Below are positions 19,945-29,513 of a DNA stretch of 53,731 bases, in pieces. The notes below the pieces were generated by a model that was not told the origin of the DNA, ran no database searches, and saw only the letters and a program-made list of their open reading frames with translations. Numbering within the stretch: position 1 is the stretch's first letter; each line of letters starts with the position of its first letter. The position numbers and the translations under genes are program-made. The stretch lies in the NCBI RefSeq assembly GCF_007785815.1, contig NZ_VNIM01000018.1, positions 1 through 53,731 on the forward strand, in the 5' to 3' direction. The stretch comes from Alterirhizorhabdus solaris. GTDB taxonomy: Bacteria > Pseudomonadota > Alphaproteobacteria > Sphingomonadales > Sphingomonadaceae.

Positions 19945-21549
19945 TCAGCGACGATCCCGCAGCAGCATGTCCGCGCCCTTTTCCGCGATCATCACGGTCG
20001 GCGCGTTGGTATTGCCGGAGGTGATCGACGGCATCACCGAGGCATCGATCACGCGCAGCCGCTCCACGCCATGCACCCGCAGGCGCGGATCGACGACGGC
20101 ATCCGCCCCCCGCCCCATCCGCGCGGTGCCGACCGGGTGGAAGATGGTCGTGGCGATATCCCCCGCCGCCCGCGCCAGCGCGTCTGCCCCCTGATGCTCG
20201 GGGCCGGGGCGGAACTCCTCCGGGCGATATCGCGCGAGCGGCGCCTGCGCCACGATCCGCCGGGTCAGCTCGATCGATTCCGCCGCCACCATCCGGTCGC
20301 CGGGGGTGGCAAGATAATTGGGCCGGATCGACGGGGCCGCGCCCGGCTCGGGCGAGGCGATATGCACCGATCCCCGGCTTTCCGGCCGCAGGTTGCACAC
20401 GCTGGCGGTGAAGGCGGGGAACGGATGCAGCGCCCCGCCGAACGCATCGAGGCTGAGTGGCTGGACGTGATATTGCAGATTCGCCGTCTCCACCCTGTCG
20501 TTCGACCGCGCGAACAGGCCGAGCTGACTCGGCGCCATCGACATCGGCCCGCGCCGGAACAAGGCATATTCCGCGCCGATCAGCGCCTTGCCCAGCAAGG
20601 TCGCCGACCGCATGTTGAGCGTGGCGACGCCGGCGACGCGATAGGCGCAACGGATCTGGAGATGATCCTGCAAATTCTCGCCCACGCCCGGCAGATGCGC
20701 CCGCGTCTCGATGCCCAGCGCCGCCAGCCGCGCGCCGTCGCCGACGCCGGACTGTTCGAGCAGCGCGGGCGAGCCGACCGCGCCCGCCGCCAGCACCACC
20801 TCCCCCGCCGTCGCCAGCATGGCCACGCCGTCGCCGGTGGCGAACACCACGCCGGTCGCCCGCCCCTGATCGGTGGCGACGCGATGCACCGTGGCACCCG
20901 TCACAACCTGAAGGTTTGCTCGTTTCAGCGCAGGGCGCAAAAAGGCGCGCGCACTGCTCCACCGCCAGCCGCGCCTCTGGTTGACGCGGAAATAACCCGA
21001 CCCCTCATTGTCGCCGCGATTGAAGTCGTCGATCGGGGGGATGCCCGCCGCCTCGGCCGCGTCGCGGAAGGCATCGAGGATGTCCCACCGCAGCCGCTGC
21101 GGCTGGACGTGCCATTCGCCGTCCGTGCCGTGATGCTCGTCCGCCCCGCCGAAATGGTTTTCGGATTTCAGGAACCACGGCAGCACGTCGTCCCAGCCCC
21201 AGCCCTCGTTCCCCGCCTGTCGCCAGCCGTCGTAGTCCCGCGCCTGCCCGCGCATGTAGATCATGCCGTTGATCGAGGAGCTGCCGCCGAGCACGCGGCC
21301 CCGGGGATAGTTCAGCGCGCGGCCGTTCAGCCCCGCCTCCGCCTCGGTGCGGAAACCCCAGTCGGCGCGGGGGTGGCCCATGCAGTAGAGGTAGCCGACC
21401 GGCACGTGGAACCACAGCCAGTCGTCCTTGCCGCCCGCCTCCAGCAGCAGCACGCGATTGCGCGGGTCGGCGCTCAGCCGGTTGGCCAGCACGCAGCCGG
21501 CGCTGCCCGCGCCCACGACGATATAGTCGAACTCGCCGAACACCCGCAT
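19945..21549 (-). CDS. GMC family FAD-dependent oxidoreductase (choline/alcohol dehydrogenase-like)
   Basis: 534 residues. The N-terminal FAD-binding G-A-G-S-A-G (13-18) is followed by R-L-L-L-L-E-A-G-G-type strands. The GMC signature [14 protein letters not shown] appears about residue 85-98, and the catalytic His-Asn pair is H471 in F-H-P-V-G-T and N515 in S-G-N-T-N-A-P-T. Such enzymes oxidise alcohols; choline dehydrogenase BetA is the closest well-known type, but many sphingomonad copies act on other alcohols (for example polyethylene glycol), so the substrate is not assigned. No betB or betI is adjacent. The start at M-R-V-F-G-E-F is preferred to ATG 21612. Confidence 0.88.
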   Translation of the reverse strand: MRVFGEFDYIVVGAGSAGCVLANRLSADPRNRVLLLEAGGKDDWLWFHVPVGYLYCMGHPRADWGFRTEAEAGLNGRALNYPRGRVLGGSSSINGMIYMRGQARDYDGWRQAGNEGWGWDDVLPWFLKSENHFGGADEHHGTDGEWHVQPQRLRWDILDAFRDAAEAAGIPPIDDFNRGDNEGSGYFRVNQRRGWRWSSARAFLRPALKRANLQVVTGATVHRVATDQGRATGVVFATGDGVAMLATAGEVVLAAGAVGSPALLEQSGVGDGARLAALGIETRAHLPGVGENLQDHLQIRCAYRVAGVATLNMRSATLLGKALIGAEYALFRRGPMSMAPSQLGLFARSNDRVETANLQYHVQPLSLDAFGGALHPFPAFTASVCNLRPESRGSVHIASPEPGAAPSIRPNYLATPGDRMVAAESIELTRRIVAQAPLARYRPEEFRPGPEHQGADALARAAGDIATTIFHPVGTARMGRGADAVVDPRLRVHGVERLRVIDASVMPSITSGNTNAPTVMIAEKGADMLLRDRR

Positions 21550-21759
21550 CGCGCCTCGCCCCGGCCGGCATGGCCCGCAGCGCAGGAATAGCCCCGGCAC
21601 CCGCCGAGGCAAGGCCGATCGCCGCTACCGGCGCGACTCGGCGCGGGCCAGTCCGATAGTTGCACTGCCGAAAAGACCTGGAAAATCGGCTTTGAGGCTC
21701 GCTTCATCCCGTTTGTGCGACGCAACACGCCGCAACCGATTGCGAACCGCTGGCAACAA

Positions 21760-21788
21760 TTGACACAGAGCCGATGGCCCCATAGCCC
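21760..21788 (+). promoter_or_regulatory. Possible housekeeping promoter for the RND efflux operon
   Basis: A perfect -35 hexamer TTGACA at 21760-21765 is followed 15-17 bases later by a poor -10 (CATAGC/TAGCCC). It lies 52-80 bases upstream of the TTG start of the adaptor gene, in the 291-base divergent gap next to the GMC gene. I see no regulator gene or clear operator in the gap. Confidence 0.3.
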
Positions 21789-21840
21789 AGCCGACGATGC
21801 CGCCCGTTCCCCCCGACGGCCGGCCCGATGGAATCCGCCG

Positions 21841-23004
21841 TTGAAGCGCCTGCTGCTGCCGACATTGCCGCTCCTTGCCCTGCTCGCCGCCTGTGGCGCC
21901 GAGAAGGAGGAGCGCGCCAAGCCGATCCCCGAAGCCGGCTTCATCGTGGTGAAGACCGAGCGCGTGCCGCTGGCGATCGAACTGGCCGGACGCACCTCCG
22001 CCTACGAGACGTCGGAGGTCCGGCCACAGGTTTCCGGCCTCATCAAGCAGCGGCTGTTTACCGAGGGTACGCTCGTGCGCGCCGGGCAGACGCTCTACAC
22101 GATCGACCCGAGCCTCTATCGCGCCGCCGCCGCCGAGGCACGCGCCAACCTGGCCAGCGCGCAGGCCGCGCGCGTGGCGGCGGCGGCGCGGGCCGAGCGC
22201 TATCGCCCGCTCGCCAATATCGAGGCCGTGAGCAAGCAGGATCTGTCCGATGCGCAGGCCACCGCCGGGCAGGCGGCGGCACAGGTGGCGCAGACCCGCG
22301 CCGCGCTGGAAACCGCCAACGTCAACCTGCGCTTCACCCGCGTGCCCGCGCCGATCAGCGGCCGCATCGGCCGCTCGCTCGCCACGGTCGGCGCGCTCGT
22401 CACCTCCGGGCAGACCGATCCGCTGACGACGATCCAGCGGCTCGACCCGATGTTCGTCGATATCCAGCAGTCGAGCGCGGACCTGCTGGCGTTGCGACGG
22501 TCTCTCGCGGCGGGCGGCGTCGTGCCGTCCTCAGCCACGGTGCGGCTGAAGCTGGAAGACGGCAGCGACTATGCCCTGCCCGGCCGCGTCGAGTTCGCCG
22601 AGCCGGTGGTGGATACCACGACCGGCTCGGTCACGCTGCGCGCCACCTTCCCCAATCCCAACGGCCTGCTGCTGCCGGGCATGTACGTGCGCGCGCAGCT
22701 CTCGCAGGCCACCGCCACCGATGCCATCCTCGTGCCGCAGGCCGGCGTGTCGCGCGATCCGCAGGGCCATGCCACGCTGCTGCTCGTCGGCCCGGGCAAC
22801 AAGGCGGTCTCGCGCGCGGTGCGGACGGAACGCACGGTCGGCGACAAGTGGCTGGTGACCGGCGGGCTGAAACCCGGCGAGCGCGTAATCGTGGAGGGGC
22901 TGGGGCGGATCAAGGCCGGGCAGGTCATCCGCCCGGTCCCCGCCGGCTCGCCCCCGCGCCCGGCGCCCGCCAAGGCGACCGACGCCAAGCCGCAGGGCCG
23001 CTAG
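21841..23004 (+). CDS. RND efflux periplasmic adaptor (membrane fusion lipoprotein)
   Basis: 387 residues beginning with TTG at 21841, which opens directly into a lipoprotein signal peptide with lipobox L-A-A-C (C18 becomes the lipidated residue); GGAA lies 7 bases upstream of the TTG. Longer in-frame starts (from 21715) would place 42 residues before it. The body has the HlyD/AcrA adaptor order: a lipoyl half (V-S-G-L-I-K-Q-R-L-F-T-E-G-T-L-V-R-A-G-Q), an Ala-rich helical hairpin, the second lipoyl half (P-I-S-G-R-I-G-R-S-L), then beta-barrel and membrane-proximal domains. It links the RND pump to the outer membrane channel. First gene of a three-gene operon; 6 bases separate it from the pump. 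Confidence 0.93.
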   Translation: MKRLLLPTLPLLALLAACGAEKEERAKPIPEAGFIVVKTERVPLAIELAGRTSAYETSEVRPQVSGLIKQRLFTEGTLVRAGQTLYTIDPSLYRAAAAEARANLASAQAARVAAAARAERYRPLANIEAVSKQDLSDAQATAGQAAAQVAQTRAALETANVNLRFTRVPAPISGRIGRSLATVGALVTSGQTDPLTTIQRLDPMFVDIQQSSADLLALRRSLAAGGVVPSSATVRLKLEDGSDYALPGRVEFAEPVVDTTTGSVTLRATFPNPNGLLLPGMYVRAQLSQATATDAILVPQAGVSRDPQGHATLLLVGPGNKAVSRAVRTERTVGDKWLVTGGLKPGERVIVEGLGRIKAGQVIRPVPAGSPPRPAPAKATDAKPQGR

Positions 23005-23010
23005 CGCCCC

Positions 23011-26000
23011 ATGATCTCGCGCATCTTCATCGATCGGCCGATCTTCGCGTGGGTCATCGCGATCATCATCATGCTCGGCGGCATCGGCGGCATCCTGTCG
23101 ATGCCGGTGGGGCAGTATCCCGATATCGCCCCGCCCTCGATCAACATTCGCGCCAACTATCCCGGTGCCTCGGCCGAAATCCTCGAATCCAGCGTCACGC
23201 AGGTGATCGAGCAGCAGCTGACCGGGCTGGACGGGCTGATCTACTTCTCCGCCACCTCCAGCTCCGCCGGCAGCGTCACCATCACCGTCACCTTCGAGAA
23301 GGGCGTCGATCCCGACATCGCGCAGGTGCAGGTGCAGAACAAGGTGCAGCAGGCGCTGCCCCGGCTGCCCACGCAGGTGCAGCAGCAGGGGCTGGTCGTC
23401 ACCAAGTCCAATCCCGACCTGCTGATGATCATCTCGCTCTACGACGAAACCGATCGCAGCACCGTGTTCGACGTGTCGGACTACATGGTGTCGACGCTGC
23501 AGGATCCGATCGGCCGGATCGAGGGCGTGGGCGACGTCAACGTGTTCGGCGCGCAATATGCGATGCGGATCTGGCTCGATCCGTTCCGCCTCTCCGGCTA
23601 CGGGCTGATCCCGGCGGACGTGACCGCCGCGATCCAGGCGCAGAACACCCAGGTGGCCGCCGGTCAGATAGGCGCCCAGCCCTCGCCTCCCGGGCAGATG
23701 CTCAACGCGATCGTCACCGCCCGCTCGCGGCTGACCACGGTGGACCAGTTCCGCAAGATCATCGTCAAGACGCAGAGCAGCGGCGCCAAGGTGCTGTTGC
23801 AGGATGTCGCGCGGGTGGAGCTCGGCTCCGAAAGCTATGTCTCGCTCAGCCGGCTGAACGGCCACCCCGGCGCCGGCATCGGCATCCAGCTCGCTCCCGG
23901 CGCCGACGCGCTGAAGACGGCGGAGCTGGTGAAGGCCGACGTGGAGGCGCGCAGCAAAAGCTTCCCGGCCGGCTACCGCTACGCCATCCCCAACGACAGC
24001 ACCGCCTTCATCAAGCTGTCGGTCGAGGAGGTGGTGAAGACGCTGCTGGAAGCGATCGTCCTCGTCGTAATCGTGATGTTCGTGTTCCTGCAAAGCTGGC
24101 GCGCCACGCTGATCCCGGCGATCGCGGTGCCGGTGGTGCTGCTCGGCACGTTCGGCATCCTCGCCATCTTCGGCTTCAGCATCAACACGCTCACCCTGTT
24201 CGGGCTGGTGCTGTCGATCGGTCTGCTCGTCGACGACGCCATCGTCGTGGTCGAGAATGTCGAGCGCGTGATGCACGAGGAGCCGGACATCAGCGCCCGC
24301 GACGCCACGATCAAGTCGATGGGCGAGATCCAGACGGCGCTGATCGCCATCGCGCTGGTGCTGTCGGCGGTGTTCATGCCGATGGCCTTCTTCGGCGGAT
24401 CGATCGGCGTGATCTACCGCCAGTTCTCGATCACGATCGTTTCCTCGATGATCCTGTCGGTGCTGGTCGCGCTGGTGCTGTCGCCGGCGCTGGCTGCCAC
24501 GCTGCTGAAACGGCGTGATCCGGCGGCGGCCGACGGCAACCGTTTCGCCCGCATCGCCCACCGTTTCGGCGACCGTTTCAACAACTGGTTCGATCGCACC
24601 GCCGACCGCTACCGCACCGGGGTGGAGCGCGTGCTGCGCCACGGCTGGCTATGGATGCTGGGCTATGCAGCGATCGCCGCCGCGTTCGTCGCGGTGTTCC
24701 TGATGCTGCCCACCAGCTTCCTGCCGAACGAGGATCAAGGGCGCGCGCAGCTCCAGTTCACTCTGCCGCCGGGCGCGACGCAGGAACGGACGTTGAACGC
24801 CGCCAAGCAGGTGGAGGCCTATTTCCGCAAGTTCGAGGCCGCCAATGCCTCGGTGATCTTCACGATCATCGGCGGCGGGCCGGGCGGATCGGGGCAGAAC
24901 GCCGGCCGGGGCTACATCTCCTTCGCGCCGTGGGACGATCGCCACGGGGCGGAGAACGCCGTCGAGGCGGTCAACGAGCGTGCCAACAAGGCGCTGGCCA
25001 GTCTGCGCGACGTGGAATTCTTCGCCACCAGCCCGCCCGCCGTGCGCGGCCTCGGCCAGTCGAACGGCTTCACGATGGAGCTGCTCGATACCGGCGGGCT
25101 TGACCGGCTGACGTTCAACGCCCGGCGCGACCAGCTGCTTGCCGCCGCCCGCGCCGATCCCGCCCTGTCCGCCGTCCGCCTCAACGGGCTTGAGGACGTA
25201 CCGACGTTGCAGGTGGATATCGATCAGGAAAAGGTCGGCGCGCTCGGCATTTCGCAGGCGCAGGTCGATTCCACGCTGTCGGCGGCGTGGGGCGGCAGCT
25301 ACGTCAACGACTTCGTCGATCGCGGTCGGGTGAAGCGGGTGTATGTGCAGGGCGACGCGCCCTATCGCAGCCGGCCGGAGGATCTGGCCAACTGGTTCGT
25401 CCGCACCGAAACCGGCACGATGGCGCCCTTCTCGGCCTTCTCCAAGGTGAGCTGGGGGCAGGCGCCGACCACGCTCAACCGCTTCAACGGCCAGTCCGCC
25501 TTCGAAATCCAGGGCCAGCCCGCCCCCGGCCACAGTTCCGGCGAGGCGATGGACCGGATGACCGAGCTGGCCGGCCAGTTGCCCGGCACCAGCGTGGCGT
25601 GGAGCGGCCTATCCTATCAGGAACGGCTGTCGGGCGGGCAGACGCCGATCCTCTACGGCCTGTCGCTGCTGGTCGTGTTCCTGTGCCTTGCCGCGCTGTA
25701 CGAAAGCTGGTCGATCCCGTTCTCGGTGATGCTGGTGATCCCGCTCGGGCTGGTCGGCGCGGCGGTGGCGGTGGCGCTGCGCGGGCTGGAGAACGACGTC
25801 TATTTCCAGGTCGGCCTGCTCACCACGATGGGGCTTTCAGCGAAGAACGCGATCCTGATCGTGGAGTTCGCAGAACAGGCGGAGAAACGCGGCGCCACGC
25901 CGGCGGCGGCGGCGCTGGAGGCGGCGCGGCTGCGGTTGCGGCCGATCCTGATGACCAGCCTCGCCTTCATCTTCGGCGTGCTGCCGCTCGCCATCTCCAC

Positions 26001-26208
26001 CGGCGCCGGTGCCGCCAGCCGCGTGGCGATCGGCACGGCGGTGATCGGCGGGATGCTGACGGCGACCGTGCTGGCGATCTTCTTCGTGCCGCTGTTCTTC
26101 GTCCTCGTCCGCCGCTGGTTCGGCCCCCGCGTCAAGGATGGCGATGCGAAGATTGACGATTCGCCAGCGCCCGCCCCCACAGACCGCCCTGCGGCGGAGC
26201 CGGCGTGA
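23011..26208 (+). CDS. RND efflux transporter, AcrB/MexB-type (HAE1)
   Basis: 1065 residues, 12 predicted membrane helices with two large periplasmic loops. The N-terminus M-I-S-R-I-F-I-D-R-P-I-F-A-W-V is the HAE1 signature. Proton-relay residues are present: D408-D409 in L-L-V-D-D-A-I-V-V-V-E-N and K945 in L-S-A-K-N-A-I-L. It should expel hydrophobic or amphiphilic compounds using proton flow. The C-terminal ~25 residues are Pro/Ala-rich and hydrophilic. Its stop overlaps the GTG start of the outer membrane factor (GTGA). Confidence 0.96.
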   Translation: MISRIFIDRPIFAWVIAIIIMLGGIGGILSMPVGQYPDIAPPSINIRANYPGASAEILESSVTQVIEQQLTGLDGLIYFSATSSSAGSVTITVTFEKGVDPDIAQVQVQNKVQQALPRLPTQVQQQGLVVTKSNPDLLMIISLYDETDRSTVFDVSDYMVSTLQDPIGRIEGVGDVNVFGAQYAMRIWLDPFRLSGYGLIPADVTAAIQAQNTQVAAGQIGAQPSPPGQMLNAIVTARSRLTTVDQFRKIIVKTQSSGAKVLLQDVARVELGSESYVSLSRLNGHPGAGIGIQLAPGADALKTAELVKADVEARSKSFPAGYRYAIPNDSTAFIKLSVEEVVKTLLEAIVLVVIVMFVFLQSWRATLIPAIAVPVVLLGTFGILAIFGFSINTLTLFGLVLSIGLLVDDAIVVVENVERVMHEEPDISARDATIKSMGEIQTALIAIALVLSAVFMPMAFFGGSIGVIYRQFSITIVSSMILSVLVALVLSPALAATLLKRRDPAAADGNRFARIAHRFGDRFNNWFDRTADRYRTGVERVLRHGWLWMLGYAAIAAAFVAVFLMLPTSFLPNEDQGRAQLQFTLPPGATQERTLNAAKQVEAYFRKFEAANASVIFTIIGGGPGGSGQNAGRGYISFAPWDDRHGAENAVEAVNERANKALASLRDVEFFATSPPAVRGLGQSNGFTMELLDTGGLDRLTFNARRDQLLAAARADPALSAVRLNGLEDVPTLQVDIDQEKVGALGISQAQVDSTLSAAWGGSYVNDFVDRGRVKRVYVQGDAPYRSRPEDLANWFVRTETGTMAPFSAFSKVSWGQAPTTLNRFNGQSAFEIQGQPAPGHSSGEAMDRMTELAGQLPGTSVAWSGLSYQERLSGGQTPILYGLSLLVVFLCLAALYESWSIPFSVMLVIPLGLVGAAVAVALRGLENDVYFQVGLLTTMGLSAKNAILIVEFAEQAEKRGATPAAAALEAARLRLRPILMTSLAFIFGVLPLAISTGAGAASRVAIGTAVIGGMLTATVLAIFFVPLFFVLVRRWFGPRVKDGDAKIDDSPAPAPTDRPAAEPA

Positions 26209-27677
26209 TCCGCCGCCTCGCCACGCTTGCCGCGTTCGGCGCGCTGGCCGCGTGCAGCCTGGAACCGACATACGTCCGCCCCGCGCCGCCGGTGCCCGCC
26301 GGCTGGCCGGTCGGCGACGCCTACCTTCGCCAGAGCGAGGCGGCGCTGCCGACCGTCACCTACCGCGACATCTTCCGCGATCCGCGCCTGCAGCGCGTGA
26401 TCGAGCGCGCGCTGGCGAACAACCAGGATATCGCCGTCGCGCTCGCCAACGTCGCCTCGGCGCGCGCGTTGTACCGGGTCGAGCGGTCGGCGCTGCTGCC
26501 GGCGGTCGATGCGGCCGGGCGCGTGTCGATCAGCGACAGCGGCACCGGCTCGACCACCACCGGAACCACCGGCACCGGCACCGGCACCATCGTGTCGAGC
26601 GGCGGCGGCACCCGCACCGTCTATACCGCCAACGTCGGCGTCACGGCGTTCGAGCTGGATCTGTTCGGCCGCATCCGCAATCTCAACAAAGCGGCGTTGC
26701 AGGAATATCTTGCCACCGAGGCCGCCGTCCGCGCCGCCCGCCTCACCATCGTCGGCGACGTGGCGAGCGCATGGCTGACGCTGGCGACCGACCGCAGCCT
26801 GCTCGCCATCGCCATCGATACCGAGGCGAGCGCGAAACGCAGCGTCGACCTGACCGACGCGCGGCGCGCGGGCGGCATCGCCCCGCGATCGGACGTGCGG
26901 CAGGCGCAGACGGTACTGGAACAGGCGCGGTCCGATCGCGCCAACCTCGTCACGCTCGTCGCGCAGGATCGCAACGCGCTTGAACTGCTCGTCGGCACGC
27001 CGGTAGCGGATGCCGATCTGCCCGCCTCGATCGAAAGCGTCGACGGCACGCTGGCCACCCTGCCCGCCGGCCTCGACTCGCGCATCCTGCTGCGCCGGCC
27101 GGACGTGGTGCAGGCCGAATATGTGCTGCGTGCCGCCAACGCGCGGATCGGCGCGGCGCGGGCGGCCTTCTTCCCCACGATCAGCCTCACCGCCGCGGTC
27201 GGCTTCGCCAGCACCGCGCTGTCGTCGCTGTTCACCGGCGGCGCGTTCACCTGGTCCGCCGCGCCGGCGGTGGGGCTGCCGATCTTCGACGGCGGCGCCA
27301 ATCGCGGCAATCTGGCCTATGCCGAGGCCCAGGCGGACCGCGCGGTGGCGCTCTACCGCCAGACCATCCAGATCGCCTTCCGCGAGGTCGCCGATGCACT
27401 GGCGCGTCAGGGCACGGTGGCGACGCAGGCCGCCGCCAACATCGCGCTGGAGGAGGCCGCGCGGGATAATTACGTGCTGGCCGATGCTCGCTACCGCGAG
27501 GGGATCGACACCTTCCTGACCAGCCTCGACGCGCAACGCACGCTCTACAACGCCCGCCGCTCGCTCGCCTCCACCCGGCTCGTGCGGGCGACCAACCTCG
27601 TCGAACTCTACCGCACGCTGGGCGGCGACGAGTTGATCGATCCGGCGGTGACGGCGGCGCCCGCGCCGACGCGGTGA
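26205..27677 (+). CDS. RND efflux outer membrane lipoprotein (NodT/OprM family)
   Basis: 490 residues from a GTG overlapping the pump stop. A lipobox L-A-A-C places the acylated cysteine at C17, followed by the S-L-E-P-T-Y-V-R-P-A-P-P-V-P segment typical of the NodT family. Two repeated TolC-like alpha/beta halves are visible, with A-F-E-L-D-L-F-G-R-I-R in the first and P-I-F-D-G-G-A-N-R-G in the second. A Ser/Thr/Gly-rich low-complexity stretch (about residues 110-140) sits in what would be the first extracellular loop. It completes the tripartite efflux system. Confidence 0.95.
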   Translation: MIRRLATLAAFGALAACSLEPTYVRPAPPVPAGWPVGDAYLRQSEAALPTVTYRDIFRDPRLQRVIERALANNQDIAVALANVASARALYRVERSALLPAVDAAGRVSISDSGTGSTTTGTTGTGTGTIVSSGGGTRTVYTANVGVTAFELDLFGRIRNLNKAALQEYLATEAAVRAARLTIVGDVASAWLTLATDRSLLAIAIDTEASAKRSVDLTDARRAGGIAPRSDVRQAQTVLEQARSDRANLVTLVAQDRNALELLVGTPVADADLPASIESVDGTLATLPAGLDSRILLRRPDVVQAEYVLRAANARIGAARAAFFPTISLTAAVGFASTALSSLFTGGAFTWSAAPAVGLPIFDGGANRGNLAYAEAQADRAVALYRQTIQIAFREVADALARQGTVATQAAANIALEEAARDNYVLADARYREGIDTFLTSLDAQRTLYNARRSLASTRLVRATNLVELYRTLGGDELIDPAVTAAPAPTR

Positions 27678-27695
27678 TGATGCTGCGCCTGTGTC

Positions 27696-27762
27696 GGGCG
27701 CGCACGTCCTTCGAAACGGGTTCTCGCCAGGCTTCAGCCCCTCCGCAGGATGAGCGGGTCGG
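27696..27762. repeat. Sphingomonad-type intergenic palindromic repeat, degenerate
   Basis: After the efflux operon there is a segment with GTCCTTCGA near its left end and GCAGGATGAGCGG near its right end. The layout resembles a repeat seen in intergenic regions of many sphingomonad genomes (CCTTCGA...AGGATGA). It may act in transcription termination of the efflux operon or of the converging S41 gene. Recognition is from memory of the pattern, so confidence is modest. Confidence 0.35.
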
Positions 27763-27824
27763 CTTCCAAGTCGTCCGACGTCAAGAAGCGACCGGGCAAG
27801 GAGCGTAACGGGCGCATTTTCTCG

Positions 27825-28991
27825 TTAACGGTCGCTCACCAGCGCCACCGCCTTCGCCAGCGCCGGGTCCGCCCCCGCGCGCAACTGGGCCAGCGTCGGC
27901 GTCACCGGATAGCGCGGGGCGAGGCCCACCGCCTCCAGCCGCGCGCCGCCGGGGGTGCGGACGTCATGTTCCGCCACGGTCAGCCGGCCGCCGTCCGGCA
28001 GGCGATGCTCGGCCCCGGCGGTCAGCGCGCCGGCGGTCCGTTCGCCGACTGTCTGCGCACGCTCGCTCTCGTCGAGGAACGCCGCCAGCGCCTCGGCCGC
28101 GCTTGCCGACCGCGGGCCGATCAGCACCGCCAGCGGCCCGAGCCATACGGCCCGCCCGCTCGTCTTCTCGGCCCGCTCGGATCGCGCGTTCAGCCGCAGC
28201 ACCACCTGCCGCCCGTTTGCGAACAGGCCGGCGACGCGATCGAGCACCTCCGCCTCGCCGCCCTCATTCTCGCGCAGGTCGAGGATCACGCCGCGCAGGT
28301 CGGGAATGTCCTCGATCTCGCGCCGCAGCCAGCGGTCGTCGCCGGGGGCGAACTGATCGAACGCCAGCAGCAGCACGCCACCGCCCAGCCGCAGCGCACG
28401 CCGGCTGGGCACGGGCGGCAGCGGCTCGCCTTCCAGCATCAGCGTGTGGCGGCGGCCGAACTCGTCCTCCAGCACCAGCGTCGCCGTGTCGGCCGTGCCG
28501 AAATGCGCGTCCACATCCACCGGCCGGCCATCGACCGACACCAGCACCCAGCCGATCCGCATCCCCGCCCGCGCCGCCGGCCCCTCCGGCCGCACCGCTC
28601 GCACCCGCCATCGGCCGCCGCTCTCATAGGCATCGAAACCGAAGCCGCTTTCCGCCTCCCCCTTGCCGACCGCGCGCGCGAAGTCGCGCCGTTCGGGGCT
28701 GACGGCATAGACATGGCTGTCGCCCAGCCGGGCGAGCAGCGCATTGATCGCGGCATAGAGCGCGCGGGTATCCGTCGCATCGCGTGCGGCGGGCAGGAAG
28801 CGGTCACGCTCGGCCGCCCAGTCCAGCCCGTGCAGGTCACGATCCCAGTAACGACGCGCCACCAGCGACCACGCCTTGTCGAACACCCGCACGTTGGCCG
28901 CCTGCACCGCGGACGGCGGCGCGGCGAATGCCGGGGTGGCGAACGCCAGCAAGGCGGCGGCGATCGCACCTGTCCAGCCAGGCCACCGCAT
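27825..28991 (-). CDS. S41 family peptidase-like secreted protein
   Basis: 388 residues. The start at M-R-W-P-G-W opens into a signal peptide ending A-F-A. An N-terminal helical domain, a PDZ-like region (E-G-P-A-A-R-A-G-M-R-I-G-W-V-L) and a tail-protease domain with G-P-R-S-A-S-A-A-E-A (S295 or S297 as nucleophile) are visible. D-L-R-E-N-E-G-G matches the conserved D-L-R-x-N-x-G-G strand. Where CtpA-type enzymes have the catalytic Lys (T-x-G-K-G), this protein has R-T-A-G-A-L, so it belongs to the Lys-lacking S41 subgroup. The substrate is unknown. No upstream partner; the next 522 bases toward the right hold no clear gene. Confidence 0.82.
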   Translation of the reverse strand: MRWPGWTGAIAAALLAFATPAFAAPPSAVQAANVRVFDKAWSLVARRYWDRDLHGLDWAAERDRFLPAARDATDTRALYAAINALLARLGDSHVYAVSPERRDFARAVGKGEAESGFGFDAYESGGRWRVRAVRPEGPAARAGMRIGWVLVSVDGRPVDVDAHFGTADTATLVLEDEFGRRHTLMLEGEPLPPVPSRRALRLGGGVLLLAFDQFAPGDDRWLRREIEDIPDLRGVILDLRENEGGEAEVLDRVAGLFANGRQVVLRLNARSERAEKTSGRAVWLGPLAVLIGPRSASAAEALAAFLDESERAQTVGERTAGALTAGAEHRLPDGGRLTVAEHDVRTPGGARLEAVGLAPRYPVTPTLAQLRAGADPALAKAVALVSDR

Positions 28992-29513
28992 AGGGCAAAC
29001 CACACCGAGTCGCGACCGACCGGGGGCACGCGGCCCGGCGACCACCTGCGTGGCACGCGCGGACAGGGCGGCGCGGATTCCGCTCATCCAGCGACGTCGC
29101 GACGCTGCGTAAACGGCATCCCATCGCGACGACCTGAAAGCCGTGACGCGACCACCGCCCGCACTGCGCATACCGGCCGGGGGGCATGGATCGTCATTCT
29201 CCGAGAAAGCCATGACGCCCGGAATATCATAAGATCCGAGCCAAAGGTGACGGTGCGGCCATCATCTGCGTGGCGGAAGCCATCGGCGCGGCACCGTTCC
29301 ATCCTGTCTCGCAAAGTCGCCCTGCCGGGCGAATGACGCCCGGGCGCGACGATCCCCGATCGACGATGCCGCTGATGCCAGCGCCGCGACCATCGGCAGG
29401 TGGCACAGCAGGGTCGCGGCGCCGGATGAACGCCATCGATTGTGACGAGCCTGAGCAGCGGCAGCGCCAGTCACTGCGGCGCGAGCGCCGGCACCGCGGC
29501 GGGGATCGCCCCC
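28992..29513. other. Gene-free stretch between the S41 peptidase and rmd cluster
   Basis: No reading frame here has a plausible start, ribosome binding site and family-like translation. A lower-GC patch with AATATCATAAG lies near 29221-29232. The hydrophobic fragments seen on the minus strand around 29300-29500 lack continuity, so this may be a decayed gene, but I cannot name it. Confidence 0.4.

Noticed and set aside
22531-24642. 703-codon minus-strand frame opposite the RND operon
   Set aside because: His/Asp/Arg-rich shadow; the adaptor and pump genes on the plus strand have complete motifs.
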